Positions 15,727 to 24,684 of a stretch of DNA of 64,000 bases are shown here, one piece after another (the stretch's first letter is position 1; each line of letters starts with the position of its first letter). The notes beneath the pieces are model-generated. The model was given only the letters and a program-made list of their open reading frames with translations. It was not told where the DNA came from and did not search any database. Source of the DNA: Fimenecus sp045613685 (lineage in GTDB: Bacteria > Bacillota > Clostridia > Oscillospirales > Acutalibacteraceae); NCBI GenBank assembly GCA_045613685.1, contig JAZLBL010000017.1:8587-72586 (forward strand), given 5' to 3'. The position numbers were made by a program, and so were the translations under genes.

Positions 15727-16564
15727 GGATTATAATTTCATACTCCTTATACCAGTTGTCATTAACTTCGAGTGAATTTGACCATTCTCTTTCTGTAATA
15801 TCACCACTAAAATCTTCTGCGTCGCAACGACCATACCAAGGTTCAATACATACAAAAGGTGCATTTTTCTTTGCAGGGGACCAGATACCGAAAATTTTTG
15901 CATCAAATTTTACAGTTAGATATTTTTTGCCATTGTTAATAAGTGTAATTTCATCAACATTACTATTTTCAATGATGAGTGCATCGTTATCAAAAACATT
16001 GTCGTGAAGCACGAAAGAATTATCAATATCGAATTTTGGTGATGTGTAAAGTCCGTCAGAATTGATAAGATTATATTTGAGATTGTTACCATTCATTGAA
16101 AGCATGGTTTTACTTTTTTCACAATAAAAAGCAGGGTGAGCACCGATTGAAAAATAAATCTTTTTGTTATCAATATTTTCAACATGCCAACCAACAATGA
16201 TTTTATTGCTTTCAAGTTCGAATGAACATATAAGACGGAACTTGAATGGATATTTTGCAAGTGTTTCGTTGTTACTTAAAAGTTCAAAAGACAATTTGTT
16301 ATTAGTTTGCTCAATAAGTGTAAATTCACTATCTCTTGCAAATCCATGTTGACCAAGAAAATATTCTTTGCCATTATATGTTGTTTTGCCGTCTTTATAT
16401 TTGCCGACAACGGGAAAAAGCACAGGGCTTCTTCTACCCCAGAATGCAGGGTCGCCTTGCCAAAGCATCTCTTTGTTTTCTTTTTTATTAAAAATTGAAG
16501 AAAGCTCAGCTCCGTGAGTATCAACAGCTATTTTTAAAATGTCATTTTCGAGAAAATACAACAT
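15719..16564 (-). CDS. Aldose 1-epimerase family protein (YeaD/LacX-like)
   Basis: The 281-residue protein has the mutarotase beta-sandwich pattern: THGAELSSIFNKKENKEMLWQGDPAFWGRRSPVLFPVVGKYKDG is reflected in pieces such as PAFWGRRSP and FPVVG. ISIGAHPAFY contributes the catalytic His and FVCIEPWYG the catalytic Glu. These proteins interconvert alpha and beta anomers of sugars or hexose-6-phosphates. First gene of the five-gene minus-strand operon, with a clear promoter. AAAGG lies before the ATG. Confidence 0.88.
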   Translation of the reverse strand: MLYFLENDILKIAVDTHGAELSSIFNKKENKEMLWQGDPAFWGRRSPVLFPVVGKYKDGKTTYNGKEYFLGQHGFARDSEFTLIEQTNNKLSFELLSNNETLAKYPFKFRLICSFELESNKIIVGWHVENIDNKKIYFSIGAHPAFYCEKSKTMLSMNGNNLKYNLINSDGLYTSPKFDIDNSFVLHDNVFDNDALIIENSNVDEITLINNGKKYLTVKFDAKIFGIWSPAKKNAPFVCIEPWYGRCDAEDFSGDITEREWSNSLEVNDNWYKEYEIIIHE

Positions 16565-16602
16565 AAAAGAAAAACCTTTCTAACTTTTTGCATAATCAAT
16601 TA

Positions 16603-16631
16603 ATTATACAATAATATTTGATTTTATTCAA
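16603..16631 (-). promoter_or_regulatory. Promoter of the epimerase-rarA-deaminase operon
   Basis: Minus strand TTGAAT, 17-bp spacer, TATAAT, about 40 bases before the start. Confidence 0.8.
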
Positions 16632-16842
16632 CCGATTTTAACCATATTTAATAGTATAAATAAGTATTTTTTATAAAATTAAAAAAATATTAAAAACCCC
16701 TTTTATTTTTCGTAAAATAGTGTTATACTATTAAAGGATTTTGGGCATTTTTCTGTAATTGTGGTTAAAATGTCATTTTTTCAGTTTTTTTACTATATCT
16801 TGTAGATTTTTGAAATTATTTGATTTTGAGGGGGAAGAGTCC

Positions 16843-18135
16843 TTGGAAAAAATCATAATTAACGGCGGAAACAGATTGACAGGTGAAGTTGAAATCAGCG
16901 GAGCTAAAAATGCCGTCGTTGCGATAATTCCGGCGACCATTCTCGCAGAGGATGTTTGCAGAATCGAAAACATTCCTAATATTAGTGATGTTTCTGCAAT
17001 GATTAAGATTTTGCGTTCTCTGGGTGCAGAAATTAAAATGATAAATAAGAACACATTAGAAATTGACACAACTCATGTCCGCACAAATGTTGTTGGTCAT
17101 GATTTGTCAAAGTTAATGCGTGCTTCATATTACTTTATTGGTGCTTTGCTCGGCCGTTTCAATCACGCAAAGGTTGCAATGCCTGGTGGATGTTGCTTTG
17201 GTGTTCGTCCAATCGACCAACATATCAAGGGCTTTGAGGCGCTTGGCTCAAAAGTTACTATGGAAGAAAATGCAATGGTTGATGTTAAAGCAGAAACTTT
17301 GCTTGGCACATCAGTTTATTTCGACGTGGTAACAGTTGGTGCAACAGTTAACCTTATGCTTGCAGCAGTTAAGGCAAAAGGTCTTACAATTATTGAAAAC
17401 GCAGCAAAAGAGCCACATATCGTTGACCTTGCGAACTTTTTGAACTCTATGGGTGCAGACGTTCGTGGCGCAGGTACTGATGTTATTAAAATTCGCGGTG
17501 TGGACAAGCTTCATGGTTGTGAATATGCAATTATTCCTGACCAGATTGAAGCAGGAACATATATGGTAGCAGCTGCTGCTACTCAAGGCGATGTGCTTAT
17601 TAAGAATGTTATTCCTAAGCACTTAGAGTCAATTACTGCAAAACTTCTTGAATGCGGTGTAGTAGTTGAAGAATATGATGATTCAATCAGAATTTCTTCT
17701 GATTGCCGTCCAAATCATTGTAGCGTTAAAACAATGCCACATCCAGGTTTTCCAACAGATATGCAACCACAGTTTGCGGTGCTTTTGTCAATAGCTCGTG
17801 GTAACAGTATGGTTTCTGAAAGCGTGTGGGACAACCGTTTCAGATATGTTGACCAGTTGCTTAGAATGGGTGCGAAGATTACAGTTGATGGTAAATCCGC
17901 ATTCATTGAAGGTGTTGACCCATTAAAAGGTGCTCCTGTTAAAGCAGATGACCTTCGCGCGGGTGCTGCAATGGTTATTGCAGGTCTTGTGGCAAGCGGC
18001 ACAACCGAAATTGAAGAAATTCATCATATTCAACGTGGATATGATAACATAATTGAAAAATTACGTAGCTTAGGTGCGGATATCGAATTAAGAAACAGTC
18101 CTGATGACGAAAAAACCGTATTGAGCGTAGGTTAA
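16843..18135 (+). CDS. murA: UDP-N-acetylglucosamine 1-carboxyvinyltransferase
   Basis: The 430-residue protein catalyses the first committed step of peptidoglycan synthesis, adding enolpyruvate from PEP to UDP-GlcNAc. The catalytic, fosfomycin-sensitive Cys is Cys117 in MPGGCCFGVRPID. EISGAKNAVV at the N-terminus and PGFPTDMQPQF are further signatures. The start is a TTG at 16843 with GAGGGGGAAG seven bases upstream. The frame stays open 28 codons further up, but that extension is hydrophobic, lacks a site and is not part of MurA. A terminator follows. Confidence 0.96.
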   Translation: MEKIIINGGNRLTGEVEISGAKNAVVAIIPATILAEDVCRIENIPNISDVSAMIKILRSLGAEIKMINKNTLEIDTTHVRTNVVGHDLSKLMRASYYFIGALLGRFNHAKVAMPGGCCFGVRPIDQHIKGFEALGSKVTMEENAMVDVKAETLLGTSVYFDVVTVGATVNLMLAAVKAKGLTIIENAAKEPHIVDLANFLNSMGADVRGAGTDVIKIRGVDKLHGCEYAIIPDQIEAGTYMVAAAATQGDVLIKNVIPKHLESITAKLLECGVVVEEYDDSIRISSDCRPNHCSVKTMPHPGFPTDMQPQFAVLLSIARGNSMVSESVWDNRFRYVDQLLRMGAKITVDGKSAFIEGVDPLKGAPVKADDLRAGAAMVIAGLVASGTTEIEEIHHIQRGYDNIIEKLRSLGADIELRNSPDDEKTVLSVG

Positions 18136-18143
18136 AAATAGTG

Positions 18144-18170
18144 AAGGGACGGTTAAGACCGTCCCTTTTT
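18144..18170 (+). terminator. Terminator after murA
   Basis: AAGGGACGGT-TAAG-ACCGTCCCTT type stem with T5. Confidence 0.9.
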
Positions 18171-18195
18171 GATATAATTTACAGGAGTATTATTT

Positions 18196-18987
18196 ATGGC
18201 AAAATTCTGTCCGTTGTTTTCTTCTTCTAGTGGCAACAGTATTTATGTGGGTGGGGGAGAAAATAGTATTCTTATTGATATTGGTGTCAGTGCAAAACAA
18301 ACGGAAATTGCACTTAACAACATTGGCGTTGACCCCGATTCAATCCGTGACATATTTATAACTCACGAGCATTCTGACCATATCAAAGGAATAAAAGTAT
18401 TTACAAAAAAACACAAAGCGCGACTTCATATGACAGCGGGTACATACGCAGCACTTGTGAAAACAGATGCACTTGATAATGCAGATGAATGTTGTGTTAT
18501 CAATTCAGATGGTGTTGATGTTGGTTGTATGCTTATAAAACCTTTTGCTACATCGCACGACGCAAGCGAGAGTTGCGGATATACTATTGAATTATCTAAC
18601 GGCAGAAAAATATCAGTTGCCACTGACCTAGGCATAATGACAGATACTGTGTTCAACGCAATCAAAGGCTCTGACCTTGTAATGCTTGAATCTAACCATG
18701 ATGTGAATATGCTTCAATGTGGTGGATATCCATATATTCTTAAAAGACGAATTTTAGGTGTAAAAGGGCATCTTTCAAATGATGTTTGTGCAGAAACATT
18801 GGTAAAACTTATTGAGAGTGGCACAACAAGATTTTTCTTGGGGCATTTAAGTCGAGAAAACAATATTCCACAGCTGGCTTATCAGACAAGCGTTTCGGCA
18901 CTGAGTATGGCAGGGGCAAAAGAAGGCGAAGATTATTATATCCGTGTGGCAAAGCCTGTTTGGGATGAAAAGGCGATGATTTTATGA
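18196..18987 (+). CDS. walJ: WalJ/YycJ-type metallo-beta-lactamase-fold hydrolase
   Basis: The 263-residue protein has FSSSSGNS near the start and HEHSDHIKG (HxHxDH zinc motif), with SHDASESCGYTI and VATDLGIMT further on, matching WalJ. WalJ is the MBL-fold, probably nuclease-like, member of the walRK operon and is linked to coordination of division with replication. AGGAG stands nine bases before the ATG. Overlap with rlmH (ATGATGA) and the following response regulator/kinase/htrA genes reproduce the Bacillus wal locus content in a different order, without walH and walI. Confidence 0.92.
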   Translation: MAKFCPLFSSSSGNSIYVGGGENSILIDIGVSAKQTEIALNNIGVDPDSIRDIFITHEHSDHIKGIKVFTKKHKARLHMTAGTYAALVKTDALDNADECCVINSDGVDVGCMLIKPFATSHDASESCGYTIELSNGRKISVATDLGIMTDTVFNAIKGSDLVMLESNHDVNMLQCGGYPYILKRRILGVKGHLSNDVCAETLVKLIESGTTRFFLGHLSRENNIPQLAYQTSVSALSMAGAKEGEDYYIRVAKPVWDEKAMIL

Positions 18988-19466
18988 TGAACATAAATTT
19001 TATTGTGTTGGGCAAACTTAAAGAAAAATATATGAAAGAATTTTCAGCAGAATATGAAAAACGACTTTCAGCATATTGTAAAGTAGCGGTTACAGAGCTT
19101 GAGCCTGTGAAACTTTCTGACAACCCATCACAATCCGAAATTGATAATGCACTTAACAAAGAAACACAAATGATACTGTCAAAAATTCCAAAAGGGTCTT
19201 ATGTGTTTTCAATGTGTATTGAGGGCAAGCAACTCTCATCAGAAGAGTTGTCACAAAAGTTAGAAGATATTGCATTGAGTGGCAAAAGCACAGTCACATT
19301 TATTATTGGCAGTTCATTTGGGCTTTCTGATGAAATCAAGAAAATGTCAGATTTTAAATTTTCAATGTCAAAAATGACTTTTCCACACAAACTTGCAAGA
19401 ATAATGCTTACAGAACAGGTTTACAGAGCATTTTCTATAAGTAATAATGGTAAATACCATAAATAA
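18984..19466 (+). CDS. rlmH: 23S rRNA (pseudouridine1915-N3)-methyltransferase
   Basis: The 160-residue SPOUT protein ends in the signature RAFSISNNGKYHK and has the SAM-knot segments FIIGSSFGLS and MTFPHKLARIMLTEQVYRA. RlmH methylates pseudouridine 1915 in helix 69 of 23S rRNA on 70S ribosomes. Length is normal. It overlaps walJ by four bases. rlmH lies near walJ and htrA in many Firmicutes, which supports the identity of the whole locus. Confidence 0.95.
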   Translation: MMNINFIVLGKLKEKYMKEFSAEYEKRLSAYCKVAVTELEPVKLSDNPSQSEIDNALNKETQMILSKIPKGSYVFSMCIEGKQLSSEELSQKLEDIALSGKSTVTFIIGSSFGLSDEIKKMSDFKFSMSKMTFPHKLARIMLTEQVYRAFSISNNGKYHK

Positions 19467-19552
19467 TTTATAAATTTACAAAACTTTGTTTTTAATTTGT
19501 TAAAATTTATGTTGTATTATTTTCCTATAAAGGATAAAAGGAGGATGTCACT

Positions 19553-20248
19553 ATGCAGAAAGAAAAAATACTCATTGTTGATGACGACAAAAATATTTGC
19601 GATTTATTGAGAATGTACCTTGAAAAAGAAGGTTATGCTGTTGTAATGGAGCACAATGGTGTTGATGCTGTAAACACTTTTAATATAGAAAATCCTGATT
19701 TAGTGCTTCTTGACATTATGCTCCCACAACTTGACGGTTGGCAGGTTTGCCGTGAAATCAGAAAAACAAGTGATAAACCTATAATTATGGTCACTGCAAA
19801 GGATGAAACTTTTGATAAGGTTTTAGGTCTTGAATTAGGTGCAGATGACTATGTTACAAAGCCATTTGACACAAAAGAAATCGTGGCAAGAATCAAAGCG
19901 GTACTTCGTCGCACAACATCTACAAAAGGTAGCGATATGAAAGAAGTCCGTTATGATAAACTTGTGATTAATCTTTCAAATTATGATATGAAAGTTGATG
20001 GAGTTTCTGTTGACACTCCACCCAAAGAATTGGAACTTATTTATCATCTTGCAAGCAATCCTGACAGAGTATTCACTCGTGACCAGTTGCTTGATGATGT
20101 TTGGGGATTTGATTATTACGGTGATAGCCGTACAGTTGATGTTCACATTAAAAGACTTCGTGACAAGCTCAAAGGTGTATCGGATGAGTGGGAGTTAAGA
20201 ACAATCTGGAGTGTGGGCTATAAATTTGAAACTCATGGAAAAAAGTAA
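19553..20248 (+). CDS. walR: OmpR-family response regulator, WalR-like
   Basis: The 231-residue protein has a receiver domain (VDDD acidic pocket, phospho-acceptor Asp54 in VLLDIMLP, Lys in VTKPFD) and a C-terminal winged helix (KELELIYHLASNPDRVFTRDQLLDDVWG, DVHIKRLRDKL). It controls transcription after phosphorylation by the kinase encoded next. Its position between rlmH and htrA suggests WalR, the regulator of cell-wall hydrolases; sequence alone would also allow a PhoP/ResD-type name. AAAGGAGGA precedes the ATG. Confidence 0.85.
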   Translation: MQKEKILIVDDDKNICDLLRMYLEKEGYAVVMEHNGVDAVNTFNIENPDLVLLDIMLPQLDGWQVCREIRKTSDKPIIMVTAKDETFDKVLGLELGADDYVTKPFDTKEIVARIKAVLRRTTSTKGSDMKEVRYDKLVINLSNYDMKVDGVSVDTPPKELELIYHLASNPDRVFTRDQLLDDVWGFDYYGDSRTVDVHIKRLRDKLKGVSDEWELRTIWSVGYKFETHGKK

Positions 20249-21761
20249 GAATTTTATAAAAAACATTTATAGAAAAACGGGATGGTTTTTTACCCATCTT
20301 CCGTTGTTTGCAAAGTATCTGACAATTATGACATCAATGATTTTGGTCAGTTATATTGTTCTTGCATCTGCTTTGCTTGTTTTCCTTTCAAATCGTTGGT
20401 CCATTGAGAAAAAAGATTTGCTTACTGAAAATGTCAAGCAAAACGCTGCTTATTGCGAAACAATTTTGTCCAGTTGCAGAACAGAAGCAGAGTTTAACAG
20501 TGCAATGCTTCTCATTGGCAATAATCTCAGTGTTATTTCTGACGCCATTGATGCAGATGTGATAATGTGCAATATGCAGGGTAGAGTAGTGCTTTGCAAA
20601 GAAAAATTTAATTATTCATCTCTTGCGGATAATAACGACTGTGTTATTCATAAGGGATATAAAATTCCCGAAGAAATAATGGCGACGGCTTCAAAAAACG
20701 GTTATTTCAGTGACGAAAAAATTGATGGACTTTATAGTGAACCTACATTTATGGCAGGTGCACCCATCAAGGTTAACGGAATGGTAATTGGTGCAGTTTT
20801 TGCTTGTGACCCTGTTAAAAATAGCTTTACGCAATATGCGGGTAGCATTATGAAAATGTATCTGTCCTCGGCAATTTTTGCAGTTTCTCTTTCGTTTTTA
20901 GTTGCCTATGCTTTGACGGTGAGACTTACAAACCCATTAAGACAAATGTCAAAAGCAACAAAGGCTTATGCTCAAGGTGATTTTAGCAGACGTGTGTCAG
21001 TTCGTGGTTCGGATGAACTTGCAGAGCTTTGTGGTTCGTTTAACCGAATGGCTTCGGCGTTGTCGGTGCTTGAATCGTCGAGAAGAAGTTTTGTTGCAAA
21101 TGTATCTCACGAGCTTAAAACCCCAATGACAACTATTGGTGGTTTCATTGACGGAATGCTTGACGGAACAATTCCAAAAGATAAACACGACGAATATTTG
21201 ACGAGAGTTTCGGACGAAGTTAAGCGTCTTTCAAGACTGGTTACATCAATGCTCAATCTTTCAAAGATTGAAGCAGGTGAGCTTGAGTTGAAATTATCAG
21301 AGTTTGATATTTCTGCTCTTTTAATTGATTCAATGCTCTCATTTGAACAAGAGATAGAGAAGAAAAACATTAGCGTTGAAGGCTTTGAAAATCTTAATTC
21401 AACAATGGTCAATGCTGACCGAGATATGTTGCATCAGGTGATATTCAATCTTGTTGACAATGCTGTGAAATTCACGCAGAATGACGGCGTAATTTCTGTG
21501 TTTGCAGGTGAAAATAAAGACGGAAAGATTTGTGTTTCAATTAAAAATAGTGGTGAAGGTGTTTCGCCAGAAGAATTGGGAAAAATCTTTGAACGTTTTT
21601 ATAAAGTGGATAAATCTCGAAGCTATGATGTCAAGAGCGCAGGGTTAGGGCTTTATCTTTGCAAAACTATTATTGAAATGCACGGTGGCAAAATATTTGC
21701 CGAAAGTGTTGAGGGTGAATATACAAAATTTACTATTTTGCTTTCAAAACTTAAAAAATAA
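20235..21761 (+). CDS. walK: Sensor histidine kinase, WalK-like
   Basis: The 508-residue protein has two membrane segments (about residues 27-52 and 215-240) enclosing an extracellular sensor domain of about 160 residues. A HAMP domain follows, then HisKA with His292 in NVSHELKTPM and HATPase motifs (NLVDNAVKF, SGLGLYLCK-type). A cytoplasmic PAS domain, usual in Bacillus WalK (about 610 residues), is absent. I chose ATG 20235, overlapping the regulator gene by 14 bases; an in-frame GTG at 20211 lies deeper in that gene. Cognate of the upstream regulator. Confidence 0.85.
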   Translation: MEKSKNFIKNIYRKTGWFFTHLPLFAKYLTIMTSMILVSYIVLASALLVFLSNRWSIEKKDLLTENVKQNAAYCETILSSCRTEAEFNSAMLLIGNNLSVISDAIDADVIMCNMQGRVVLCKEKFNYSSLADNNDCVIHKGYKIPEEIMATASKNGYFSDEKIDGLYSEPTFMAGAPIKVNGMVIGAVFACDPVKNSFTQYAGSIMKMYLSSAIFAVSLSFLVAYALTVRLTNPLRQMSKATKAYAQGDFSRRVSVRGSDELAELCGSFNRMASALSVLESSRRSFVANVSHELKTPMTTIGGFIDGMLDGTIPKDKHDEYLTRVSDEVKRLSRLVTSMLNLSKIEAGELELKLSEFDISALLIDSMLSFEQEIEKKNISVEGFENLNSTMVNADRDMLHQVIFNLVDNAVKFTQNDGVISVFAGENKDGKICVSIKNSGEGVSPEELGKIFERFYKVDKSRSYDVKSAGLGLYLCKTIIEMHGGKIFAESVEGEYTKFTILLSKLKK

Positions 21762-21784
21762 TATATCTCCGCGGAGGTTTTAAT

Positions 21785-23182
21785 ATGAACGAAAATTTTG
21801 AAAAGGATATCAACGAAACAGCTGAGAATCCTGTAATAGAGCCTGAAAAGGTGAGTGAACCTAAAACAGAGCCTTATGTTCAAAGAACTTATGGTAATTA
21901 TGGCAACTCAAATCAATATATGCCTTATGGAAGTTATGCAGCATATAACAGACCTGAAGCAGAAAAGAAACCATCAAGGGGCAAGAAAAAAGGTGTAATT
22001 ATTGCAGCCGTAATTCTGTGCATATCTTTTCTTATAGCAGTTTTGGTGTTCTTTGTATCACTTTTTATAGACGGATTCAGAACAGAAGTTACCCCTGATA
22101 GTGACAAAACACAGATGGATTTAGTTGAAACACCCGATAGTGACGGATATATCTCTGACGGAGATTCAATGTCTGCAAAAGCAATTTATAAAAAAATCCA
22201 TGAAAGCTCTGTGGGAATAATCGTGTATTCAGGTAACAGACAACAGGTTTCATCAGAGGGTTCAGGTGTTGTTTTAGGACTTAATGGCGATAAAACAGGC
22301 TCATATATTATCACTTGCGCTCATGTTATTGATGTTGCAAGTGCTAAAATTGTTGTTCAGACTGCTGATGGCTCACAATATGACGCTAAATTGGTTGGAA
22401 TGGACTCAAAAACAGATATCGGGTTGGTTTATGTAGCAAACACAAGTTTAAAAGCTGCTGAATTTGCAGATTCTGATACTCTTGAAGTGGGTGACGCTAT
22501 TTATGCAATCGGCAACCCTGGTGGAATTCAATTCTTTGGTTCATTCACAAACGGAATGGTTTCTGCAATCGGTCGTCCGGTTGATAGTCCTGTTGGATAT
22601 GAAGTTGCATGTATTCAGCACACAGCGGCAATTAACCCAGGCAACTCAGGTGGAGCTCTTGTGAATGGTCATGGTCAGATTGTTGGTATAAACTCATCAA
22701 AAATTGCATCAACTGATTTTGAAGGTATGGGATTTGCAGTTCCATCTTCAACCGTTAAAGAGATTGTTGACCAACTTATTAAAAACGGCAGAGTAACAGA
22801 CAGACCTGCGTTGGGCATTAAGTTTATGCCAAACACACAAAGCCAGGTTCATTCAATAATTGTTAAAACAAATGATTTGCCAGCGGGCTCAATAATCATT
22901 GATACAATAATGATTGGTAGCGACCTTGAAAATAAGAATGTCAAAGAAGGGGATATGATTATTGCCGTTAATGGCAAAGACCTTGATGACTATAATATTA
23001 TTCTTGATTTGATTGAAAATGGTAAGGTCGGAGATGTTTTAACCCTTAAAATCTGCCATATAGATGCAAATTATAAAACTTCAATTTTTGATGTTCAGGT
23101 AAAACTTGTTGAAGATTCAAGTGTCAGTGAGCCACGAGAAGAAGTAGAAATGCAAACATTCCCTTTTCCATTTGGTAACTAA
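21785..23182 (+). CDS. htrA: HtrA/DegP-type membrane serine protease
   Basis: The 465-residue protein has a cytoplasmic Tyr/Asn-rich tail, a membrane segment at about 71-95, a trypsin-like domain with triad His180 (ITCAHV), Asp211 (SKTDIGL) and Ser288 (NPGNSGGAL), and one C-terminal PDZ domain (residues 350-440). It degrades or refolds misfolded exported proteins. GCGGAGG precedes the ATG. Placement directly after the two-component pair mirrors htrC/yycK next to walRK in Bacillus. Transcription ends in the hairpin that follows. Confidence 0.93.
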   Translation: MNENFEKDINETAENPVIEPEKVSEPKTEPYVQRTYGNYGNSNQYMPYGSYAAYNRPEAEKKPSRGKKKGVIIAAVILCISFLIAVLVFFVSLFIDGFRTEVTPDSDKTQMDLVETPDSDGYISDGDSMSAKAIYKKIHESSVGIIVYSGNRQQVSSEGSGVVLGLNGDKTGSYIITCAHVIDVASAKIVVQTADGSQYDAKLVGMDSKTDIGLVYVANTSLKAAEFADSDTLEVGDAIYAIGNPGGIQFFGSFTNGMVSAIGRPVDSPVGYEVACIQHTAAINPGNSGGALVNGHGQIVGINSSKIASTDFEGMGFAVPSSTVKEIVDQLIKNGRVTDRPALGIKFMPNTQSQVHSIIVKTNDLPAGSIIIDTIMIGSDLENKNVKEGDMIIAVNGKDLDDYNIILDLIENGKVGDVLTLKICHIDANYKTSIFDVQVKLVEDSSVSEPREEVEMQTFPFPFGN

Positions 23183-23187
23183 AAGTA

Positions 23188-23214
23188 AAGACCTACTCAA
23201 TCGAGTAGGTCTTA
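23188..23214. terminator. Terminator after htrA (shared with spoVAC)
   Basis: AAGACCTACTC-AATC-GAGTAGGTCTT; T-rich on the plus side. Confidence 0.8.
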
Positions 23215-23219
23215 TTTGT

Positions 23220-23663
23220 TTAATATAATTTAAAAATATAAGCAATTAATCCGTAGATAACACCTGCGAAAATACTGTATGCGATAACTGGACCTGCAAT
23301 TTTGAAAATGTTTGCACCGGTACCCATTATAAGTCCTTCGGATTTAAACTCCATAGCTGGTGAAACCACCGAGTTAGCAAATCCTGTAATTGGAACAATA
23401 GTTCCGGCTCCCGCATGTTTTGCAATTTTATCAAACACGCCGATACCCGTGAGAATTGCAGTGAGAATAATAAGCACAGATGGTGTCAACGCTTTAACAT
23501 AGTCTTCTGAAAAACCTAATCTTTCAAAAATGAAGTTTAGAAATTGACCGAATGTGCAAATTGCACCACCAAAAATAAATGCTTTAATACAATTCTTGAT
23601 TTTTGGGGAGTTTGGAGACGCTTTTTCGGCCATTTTACTATATTCTTTGTCACTTGTTGACAT
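23220..23663 (-). CDS. spoVAC: Stage V sporulation protein AC
   Basis: The 147-residue protein contains the highly conserved SpoVAC stretch with HAGAGTIVPITGF, ANSVVSPAMEFKSEGL and IFKIAGPVIAYSIFAG, in four or five membrane segments. SpoVAC is a mechanosensitive channel of the spore inner membrane that moves dipicolinic acid. I chose ATG 23663, eight bases behind AAGGAG; GTG 23672 is in frame but overlaps that spacing. spoVAD and spoVAE are not beside it: downstream is the htrA terminator and upstream a divergent gene. This unusual isolation suggests a split or duplicated spoVA set. Confidence 0.93.
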   Translation of the reverse strand: MSTSDKEYSKMAEKASPNSPKIKNCIKAFIFGGAICTFGQFLNFIFERLGFSEDYVKALTPSVLIILTAILTGIGVFDKIAKHAGAGTIVPITGFANSVVSPAMEFKSEGLIMGTGANIFKIAGPVIAYSIFAGVIYGLIAYIFKLY

Positions 23664-23734
23664 ATAAATCACTCCTTTTCAACTATTTTCCCCGAAAAAA
23701 TAAGTTTAATCCGTTGTATAATTATTTTCACTAT

Positions 23735-23763
23735 TTGCAATAATATGAAATATATGGTAAAAT
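23735..23763 (+). promoter_or_regulatory. Promoter of the permuted NlpC/P60-like gene
   Basis: TTGCAA, 17-bp spacer, TAAAAT. Confidence 0.75.
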
Positions 23764-23816
23764 CAAAATAAAAAAGCGCACAGAAGTTTATATAAAAGTT
23801 TTGTGGGGTGGAATAT

Positions 23817-24671
23817 ATGAGAAAAAGTAGAATAAGAAAATTTATATCAAGAGTTTTAGCTATTGCAATAATTTTTTTAGCATCAAACCTTGCTTTGAGT
23901 TGGGTTGCAGACTGGTCGGCTTATCATGAGCCCGTTGCTGTAAATAAAGGGGAATGGAATGCAATATTTGAAAAAATGCAGAAAAATTATGGACTGACTG
24001 ATGACGAATATAAAACTGTTTTTTCACAGACTGGTTTGGGCAAATCAGCGGTTAATAAACTTTTAAGAGCAAAAAATTATATAGAAGTTCAAAATTATTA
24101 TAATTACTATATGCAAAACAAAGATTTTGAATGTGCCCGTGACGGAATTCTTGCATATCACGAATATATTACCGACGAAAATGGTAACAGAATAGAAAAT
24201 CCAAAATTTGCAGATTTACAAAATGGTGATATTATCATAACACTCAGTATTCATAGCTTTGGTTGGCGACATGGACATGCTGCTATTGTTACAGATGCTT
24301 ATAACGGAGAAACTGTTCAAGCGGTTATGATGGGTGAGCAATCAACCATAGGCAATGTAAGTGAATGGAATCAATTCCCACTTGTTGCGGTGCTTCGAGT
24401 TAAAGATATGGATAGAGCAACAAGACAAAAGGTTGCAGATTATGCCAAAAACAATTTGGTGGGGCTTGAATATTCTCTCTTTGCAGGAATGTTTGACTCA
24501 CAAGAGGAAACCTTGACACAGACACATTGTGCTCACCTTGTGTGGCATGCATATAACCAATTTGGTATTGACCTTGATTCAAATGGTGGCGACACAGTTA
24601 CACCAAAAGATATTCTTAAAAGTGATAAACTTGAATTTGTGCAGGTTTATGGAAATATAGACCAGATGTAA
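23817..24671 (+). CDS. Secreted permuted papain-like (NlpC/P60-YiiX type) protein
   Basis: The 284-residue product starts with a basic signal peptide or anchor (residues 1-30). It contains LQNGDIIIT, WRHGHAAIVTD and THCAHLVWHAYNQFGIDLDSNGG. The order His (GHAAIV) then Cys (THCAHLVW) is that of circularly permuted papain-like amidases (YiiX/YaeF, NlpC/P60 superfamily), which act on cell-wall peptides or lipids. ATG 23817 has GTGGGGTGG just upstream; GTG 23808 is an alternative. A small lipoprotein gene follows 13 bases later. The precise substrate is unknown. Confidence 0.75.
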   Translation: MRKSRIRKFISRVLAIAIIFLASNLALSWVADWSAYHEPVAVNKGEWNAIFEKMQKNYGLTDDEYKTVFSQTGLGKSAVNKLLRAKNYIEVQNYYNYYMQNKDFECARDGILAYHEYITDENGNRIENPKFADLQNGDIIITLSIHSFGWRHGHAAIVTDAYNGETVQAVMMGEQSTIGNVSEWNQFPLVAVLRVKDMDRATRQKVADYAKNNLVGLEYSLFAGMFDSQEETLTQTHCAHLVWHAYNQFGIDLDSNGGDTVTPKDILKSDKLEFVQVYGNIDQM

Positions 24672-24684
24672 AGGAGTTGTAAAA

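Noticed and set aside
16759..16842. N-terminal extension of MurA from an upstream ATG
   Set aside because: The added 28 residues are hydrophobic and lie before the ribosome binding site; MurA homology starts at the TTG.
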